This document shows, in pieces, positions 6,896 through 10,195 of a stretch of DNA of 10,195 nucleotides. Both the position numbers and the translations under genes were made by a program. Under the pieces are notes generated by a model. The model was not told where the DNA came from and made no database searches. It was given only the letters and a program-made list of their open reading frames with translations. Every line of letters begins with the position of its first letter. Position 1 is the stretch's first letter. Source of the DNA: an uncultured Chitinophagales bacterium (GTDB taxonomy: Bacteria > Bacteroidota > Bacteroidia > Chitinophagales > Chitinophagaceae); NCBI GenBank assembly GCA_946886475.1, contig CAMPIQ010000132.1, positions 1 through 10,195 of the forward strand, given 5' to 3'.

Positions 6896-7172
6896 GGTAA
6901 GATTATAAAAGTGTTTGTATTGATTGACTAAGATTATTTGTGTTCGCTGAAAACAGGATGCGATTTCAGGATCCATGCCGGAGAATCGAGCAACGAAAAA
7001 AAATTGAAGAGTTTGAAAAAAGCAGCGCAGGAAAATCGCGCATCTGCAGCATATATTTTTTGATCATAGGGTAACTTGAGACACTAATGTAGAAAAAAAC
7101 GTGGAAGGATAAAATTGCTGGGGGACTTTTTTTAGTTTTTATTCAATAAGTCTTTATGCTATTTGCTTAACC

Positions 7173-7664
7173 TTATTCACCCAACAGGTTTCCTAATTTC
7201 CGCAGCACCTGCCAGGTATAATCAACCTGTGCATCCACACGTTCCTTATCCGTAGAAATTTTTTCGCAAAGTATCACCTGCCCGTTGCATGCAATGGCAA
7301 AGTAGGCATAAAGCCGGTTCAATCCTTTTTCCGGCATTTTTGATGCATAGCCAGTAATGGCAATGCTGTAGTTACTGGTAAACATATCAGCCACACTAAG
7401 CGCCATTTTACGTGCCACGTGTTCTGCCACGCAATCCGCCTCCTCAGCCAGTATGGGGTCAACATGAAGGTGCCTGCACTTTTGTCCCAGGTTGTAGGCG
7501 GTGATCCCGCCCTGAAAGAATTGTGATGCTTCCAGCGCGGAGGACATGGCAGCCTGAAGATGCCCGGCGGTAACACTTTCTGCAACGGCAATGGTTTGCC
7601 TGCGGGTAGTAAGAATATCTTTTATCTGGTTGATCAGTTTTTCATCGTAAAGCATGAGGGCCAT
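7173..7664 (-). CDS. Stand-alone CinA C-terminal domain protein (NMN deamidase-like)
   Basis: This 163-residue cytosolic protein corresponds to the CinA C-terminal domain alone, the size of PncC-type nicotinamide mononucleotide deamidases that recycle NMN to nicotinate mononucleotide in NAD metabolism. Family motifs: AVAESVTAGHLQAAM (26-40), matching the usual AES-x-T-x-G; ASQFFQGGITAYNLGQKCRHL (46-66), matching the F-x-GG-x-x-AY...K block; and ITGYAS (103-108), where the family usually has TG(I/Y)AGP. Ser47, Tyr57 and Lys62 align by eye with residues reported as catalytic in this family. The N-terminal molybdopterin-binding-like domain of full-length CinA is absent, with no sign of truncation. 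Two starts are possible, ATG at 7664 or three codons downstream at 7655. Deamidase activity is inferred; the divergent ITGYAS block leaves room for a paralogue of altered function. Confidence 0.88.
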   Translation of the reverse strand: MALMLYDEKLINQIKDILTTRRQTIAVAESVTAGHLQAAMSSALEASQFFQGGITAYNLGQKCRHLHVDPILAEEADCVAEHVARKMALSVADMFTSNYSIAITGYASKMPEKGLNRLYAYFAIACNGQVILCEKISTDKERVDAQVDYTWQVLRKLGNLLGE

Positions 7665-7702
7665 TTATTTATTTACTATGAAAATTTGTTGCCAGGGTTA
7701 TT

Positions 7703-7789
7703 AAAATTCAAAATTCAAAAGCATGACCTGACGAAGGAAGGGTCAATAGTGAATAGTCAATTATCAAATGCATGCATTGACGCAGGAAG
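7703..7789 (+). repeat. Paired GCATG...GAAGGAAG cores separated by four heptamers (locus 4)
   Basis: Two AAAATTC units (7703-7716) and AAAA lead into core 1 at 7721-7741, GCATG-ACC-TGACG-AAGGAAG-G. Four heptamers fill 7742-7769: GTCAATA, GTGAATA, GTCAATT, ATCAAAT. Core 2 begins immediately at 7770, GCATG-CAT-TGACG-CAGGAAG. The two cores are direct repeats 49 bp apart start to start. The block lies between the 3' end of the DUF4199 gene and the 5' end of the CinA-like gene, in a 149-bp gap. Confidence 0.85.
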
Positions 7790-7813
7790 TTTTAAAGACA
7801 GCTGGTCAGCAAA

Positions 7814-8344
7814 CTAAGCTTTCCTGTGTTTTCTTTTCAGAATGAAAGCGGAGATAATACTCACCAGCAAACCTGTTGGAAAGATCTCCATCAAAGTGAA
7901 ACCGGTAAAGCCCCACCAGGTGCTGTAGATTTCTTTCCCATCTGCCACATCCTGTTTGATCTTAGCGATCTCCTGCGCCGAAGCTCCTTTATTCATGGCC
8001 GCCTCCAACTGGCACCTTTCCCATATATCCATAAAATCCGGGATCATGTAATTATAGGCAATGGCCCAGGTGATCACATAAAACATGGAGCCTATAAGTG
8101 AGATCCAAAGCCCGATACGGAAGGCTTTACCGAATGAGATCAGTCCATTATTGTATTTATCGCGGTACTGTTTGATGGCAAAGAAGATAAGGCTGAATGT
8201 AAGCAACTGCACGGCATAGCCCACGAACATGCTGGTTGACATGGACTCCGCGGTCATGTTCCTCATGTAGGGCACCGAAACAAAAATAAAAACGGAAAGG
8301 ATGATGCCGGCAATCGGTCCAAATACAAGAACGGTTCTTTTCAT
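7814..8344 (-). CDS. DUF4199 family inner-membrane protein
   Basis: This 176-residue protein has four predicted membrane segments (about 5-24, 38-57, 72-96 and 144-168). A hydrophilic loop (about 98-142) contains the helical stretch QEIAKIKQDVA, and the C-terminus is short and basic (KRKHRKA). Length, topology and the GLISFGKAFRIGLWISLIGSMFY segment fit the DUF4199 family, which is largely confined to Bacteroidota and has no assigned biochemical role. It lies 90 bp downstream of, and in the same direction as, the membrane-bound LuxR-type regulator, a pairing I recall from other Bacteroidota. Co-transcription and a sensing or signalling link are inferred. The ATG at 8344 is the only plausible start before the first membrane segment. 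Confidence 0.85.
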   Translation of the reverse strand: MKRTVLVFGPIAGIILSVFIFVSVPYMRNMTAESMSTSMFVGYAVQLLTFSLIFFAIKQYRDKYNNGLISFGKAFRIGLWISLIGSMFYVITWAIAYNYMIPDFMDIWERCQLEAAMNKGASAQEIAKIKQDVADGKEIYSTWWGFTGFTLMEIFPTGLLVSIISAFILKRKHRKA

Positions 8345-8434
8345 AATTTTTTATTTGATACAAATATGAATGCATCTCAGAAAATGCGCGTCATACTTTC
8401 AGGTGATTTTATAGAGAATCCTTCTTTCGGGTGA

Positions 8435-8920
8435 TCAGATCAGTCCCAGTGCCCTTGCTTTTTCCACCGCCTGCACGCGCCGTTTCGCATCGAGTTTAAA
8501 ATAAAGATTAGACAAATGTGTTTTTACGGTGTTCAATGATACAAAAAGCTGCCGGGCTATTTCTTCGTTACTCAGTCCGCTGGCCATACATTGCAGCACT
8601 TCCAGTTCCCGATGGCTGATGTTCAGTTTTTCCAGGAGCTTAGGATCTGATTCCCGTTTATTTTCAACAGGCACCGGAACTTCTTTGATCACTGTTTCCG
8701 TTTGTATGATGGTTTCTTTTTGAATGATGGTCCTGGGCCTTGAAAGTTTCAATCCCATCCAGATGCCAACCCCAATAAAAACGATCCCTGTGATCAGTCC
8801 ATAGATCTCCATCAGATTGTCCATCACCAAAAAACGGTATTTAGCCCAGGACATCAGGCCAGATAGGAGCGCGAGCGCGAGTGCGTAGGGAACGATCCAG
8901 AAAAATTTTCGCATTGGCAT
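8435..8920 (-). CDS. Membrane-tethered LuxR-type HTH transcriptional regulator, no receiver domain
   Basis: Two N-terminal membrane segments (about residues 6-25 and 37-57 from this start) are followed by a linker with the repeat TIIQKETIIQTETVIKE and a VPVPVE stretch. A complete LuxR/NarL-type DNA-binding domain ends the protein: LNISHRELEVLQCMASGLSN EEIARQLFVS, then LNTVKTHLSNLYFKL and RVQAVEKARALGLI. There is no phospho-receiver or ligand domain, so it appears to be a one-component regulator held at the inner membrane with its HTH in the cytosol. The frame can be opened two codons earlier at a TTG (8926). I prefer the ATG at 8920 (161 residues); an ATG at 8914 is nearly as good. It precedes the DUF4199 gene and probably shares a transcript with it. 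Confidence 0.87.
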   Translation of the reverse strand: MPMRKFFWIVPYALALALLSGLMSWAKYRFLVMDNLMEIYGLITGIVFIGVGIWMGLKLSRPRTIIQKETIIQTETVIKEVPVPVENKRESDPKLLEKLNISHRELEVLQCMASGLSNEEIARQLFVSLNTVKTHLSNLYFKLDAKRRVQAVEKARALGLI

Positions 8921-8926
8921 GTACAA

Positions 8927-9048
8927 TAATAGTATTTACGCCGGAAATTAAACCGCATTGTATAAAGAAACCCTTCATTACTTAAATTTCAGATTACGGG
9001 GTTTAATTATATGGAAAGATGCAGGTGATTGGCTTGAAGGGAATTTGA
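8927..9048. other. Short intergenic region between minus-strand genes
   Basis: This gap of about 120 bp follows the multi-pass membrane gene and precedes the LuxR-type gene. AAACCC (8968-8973) and GGGTTT (8999-9004) could form a 6-bp stem with a 25-base loop, but without a U tract it is too weak to call a terminator. On the minus strand TATTATTG just upstream of the LuxR-type ATG resembles a -7 box but lies too close to the start to be convincing. Confidence 0.4.
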
Positions 9049-9855
9049 TTATCCCCTGATAAATGTTTTCAAAAAACTTTGCACCATTTCCGATCGGCCA
9101 ATTGGTTCCAACAGCAGTACAAAAAGGTTTACGCCCACTGCCAGGTAGGTGGCGGGATGCCTGACCTTGCCAAACTTCCATGCCGTGAATAAGATCATGC
9201 CGATGATCAGGGCTTGTGTTGGATAAACTGGAAGCATGATATCTATATTGGGCCAGTCTTTGATATTGGCTGCAATGTATACATTCTGCGTACCTCGACC
9301 CAACGCCGGCATCATGATGATAAAAACAGTGGATATCAGCCACCAGGCATGGTGTTCCAGTTTCTTTCTATGGATGATGCTTTGAATGACAGCATAAGCG
9401 AAGGCAGTCATCATTACAATTTCAATGGCAGCCACACCGAAAAAGAACCAGGGTTGAAAAGGTCCGAACCGCTCTGGCAATTGCACTGCTCTTTCCGTGT
9501 TAACAATATCGCGGTGCATCATGCTCAAAGCAGTGAGGCAAACGCCACCCGCCACAAACATACCAATGATGCCATTGGTGCGGTGCCTGGCCAGTTGTCC
9601 ATGCATGGCATAGTAGGGCTGCATAATGAGGTAGAAGTACCAGATGGTTCCCGTCCAGTAGTGCACATGAACCGACCAGGCATTTTCGGAAAAATCACCC
9701 CAGTAATCGCGGAAAATTCCCAACTGCATAATGATCATGGGAAGGATCATCCAGAGATGAAGATTTTTGTATTTGTTTTTCCTTGTTGTTGCAATAGTTT
9801 CAGCAGGAGGTGCGGTAACCATTGTAGCTATCGTATCCTTTGTAAGAAGGCTCAT
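9049..9855 (-). CDS. Seven-helix membrane protein with conserved-looking histidines (DUF2306-like?)
   Basis: This 268-residue integral membrane protein has a 28-residue Thr/Ala-rich polar N-terminal tail and about seven membrane segments (32-48, 64-82, 94-113, 136-160, 170-185, 212-228, 235-252). Histidines cluster near membrane edges: H63 and H65 before helix 2, H85, HR at 91-92, HR at 114-115, and HH at 168-169 followed by WWL. The pattern of a His before helix 2, HR-x-x-G before helix 3, and HH-x-WWLIST recalls DUF2306-like proteins, which have been compared with haem-binding cytochrome-like membrane proteins. I cannot confirm that assignment by eye, and no CxxCH motif is present. The ATG at 9855 is the natural start. 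It is divergent from the partial gene at 10065 and not obviously in an operon with the LuxR-type gene, which lies 128 bp downstream. Confidence 0.75.
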   Translation of the reverse strand: MSLLTKDTIATMVTAPPAETIATTRKNKYKNLHLWMILPMIIMQLGIFRDYWGDFSENAWSVHVHYWTGTIWYFYLIMQPYYAMHGQLARHRTNGIIGMFVAGGVCLTALSMMHRDIVNTERAVQLPERFGPFQPWFFFGVAAIEIVMMTAFAYAVIQSIIHRKKLEHHAWWLISTVFIIMMPALGRGTQNVYIAANIKDWPNIDIMLPVYPTQALIIGMILFTAWKFGKVRHPATYLAVGVNLFVLLLEPIGRSEMVQSFLKTFIRG

Positions 9856-9921
9856 GTTTTGGTTTTGAGGAAATAAGGTACAGAAATTTTATAATTATTT
9901 GTAATGTATTCGGGGGAATTT

Positions 9922-10010
9922 AAAAGTCAAAAGCATGCCCTGACGAAGGAAGGGTCAAAATTCAAAATATAAAAATGTAAAAGCATGGGCTGACGAAGGA
10001 AGCGGCAAAA
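9922..10010 (+). repeat. Paired GCATG...GAAGGAAG cores separated by about four heptamers (locus 5)
   Basis: AAAAGTC (9922-9928) and AAAA lead into core 1 at 9933-9953, GCATG-CCC-TGACG-AAGGAAG-G. The spacer (9954-9982) reads GTCAAAA, TTCAAAA, TATAAAA and an 8-base ATGTAAAA. Core 2 follows at 9983-10003, GCATG-GGC-TGACG-AAGGAAG-C, then one more unit-like GGCAAAA. The cores are direct repeats 50 bp apart, nearly the same as locus 4. This copy lies in a divergent gap and may overlap promoters on both sides. Confidence 0.87.
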
Positions 10011-10064
10011 CCATTCCGGCAATCTGATTGTATATTCACAGCCTTTCTTACAGACAATAAATCA

Positions 10065-10195
10065 ATGAACGATATCAATTTTTTTCATCCGGGACAGGTA
10101 TGGCAATACAACACACGCAGTGGCGAAGAGGCTTCTACTTTAACTGTTTTGAAAATTGATGAACTGGAGGATGACGCCATTATCCATGTAAGAAT
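10065..10195 (+). CDS. Hypothetical protein, 5' part only (cut by window end)
   Basis: From the ATG at 10065 the frame is open to the window edge (43 full codons). It begins MNDINFFHPGQVWQYNTRSG, continues with EEASTLTVLKIDEL, and ends DDAIIHVR. There is no signal peptide, so the product is probably cytosolic. The PG-x-x-W-x-Y-x-(T)R-x-GE-x-x-STLT pattern recalls small conserved hypothetical proteins that I cannot name. The upstream frame contains stops, the composition is protein-like, and the start sits 54 bases after the repeat block, so the gene is probably real. Function is unknown. Confidence 0.7.
   Translation, partial: MNDINFFHPGQVWQYNTRSGEEASTLTVLKIDELEDDAIIHVR

Noticed and set aside
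6896..6976. N-terminal extension of the exported hypothetical protein
   Set aside because: It would place 27 hydrophilic residues before a standard signal peptide; the internal ATG at 6895 is a better start.
7721..7746. Conserved hairpin in the GCATG...GAAGGAAG core
   Set aside because: TGAC/GTCA pairing is possible in some copies but lost in 1001-1021 and 9983-10003, with no compensating changes.
8921..8926. TTG start for the LuxR-type regulator
   Set aside because: An ATG lies two codons downstream, and the extra residues add nothing to the membrane segment.
8968..9004. AAACCC/GGGTTT stem as a terminator
   Set aside because: It is a six-base stem with a 25-base loop and no U tract, easily expected by chance.
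7703..10010. CRISPR array reading of the repeated cores
   Set aside because: There are only two cores per locus, the spacers are themselves 7-bp repeats rather than unique sequence, and no cas gene is present.

Overview
The window looks like the end of a draft contig from a member of the Bacteroidota, probably a Chitinophagaceae-like organism. Three things support this: a type IX secretion (T9SS) C-terminal sorting domain on a large glycine-rich protein, a DUF4199 membrane protein beside a receiver-less LuxR-type regulator, and AT-rich intergenic DNA that lacks strong Shine-Dalgarno signals. The family-level placement is an inference from general familiarity, not from a search. Bases 1-71 are not genomic: they are a C homopolymer followed by an Illumina Nextera XT adapter (index plus Tn5 mosaic end), so native sequence starts near base 72.

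Layout. An unrecognised secreted protein (87-908, +) converges on a glycine-rich T9SS cargo protein (1029-2885, -). A 378-bp divergent gap holds a possible gene relic. Next is an AHSA1/SRPBCC protein (3264-3713, +), convergent with a PLP-dependent aromatic-amino-acid-type decarboxylase (3782-5302, -). Divergent from that is a DinB-like protein (5528-6037, +), which converges on a second unrecognised exported protein (6113-6895, -). A run of minus-strand genes follows: a stand-alone CinA C-terminal domain protein (7173-7664), a DUF4199 membrane protein (7814-8344) behind a membrane-tethered LuxR-type regulator (8435-8920), and a multi-pass membrane protein (9049-9855). A truncated plus-strand hypothetical gene (10065 onward) runs off the window. 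The only convincing functional unit is the regulator plus DUF4199 pair; the rest are mostly single-gene housekeeping or accessory units.

The most unusual signal is in the gaps. Five intergenic regions carry arrays with a strict 7-bp period (units such as GTCAATA, CGTCAAT, GTCAAAA, GCAAAAT). In three of them the arrays are phased to a conserved core of about 20 bp, GCATG-N3-TGACG-AAGGAAG, found five times. In two gaps the cores come as direct pairs about 50 bp apart, separated by exactly four heptamer-like units. All three convergent gaps contain such arrays, and none was noticed inside a gene. I do not recognise this as a named repeat family; it is the best candidate here for something undescribed.
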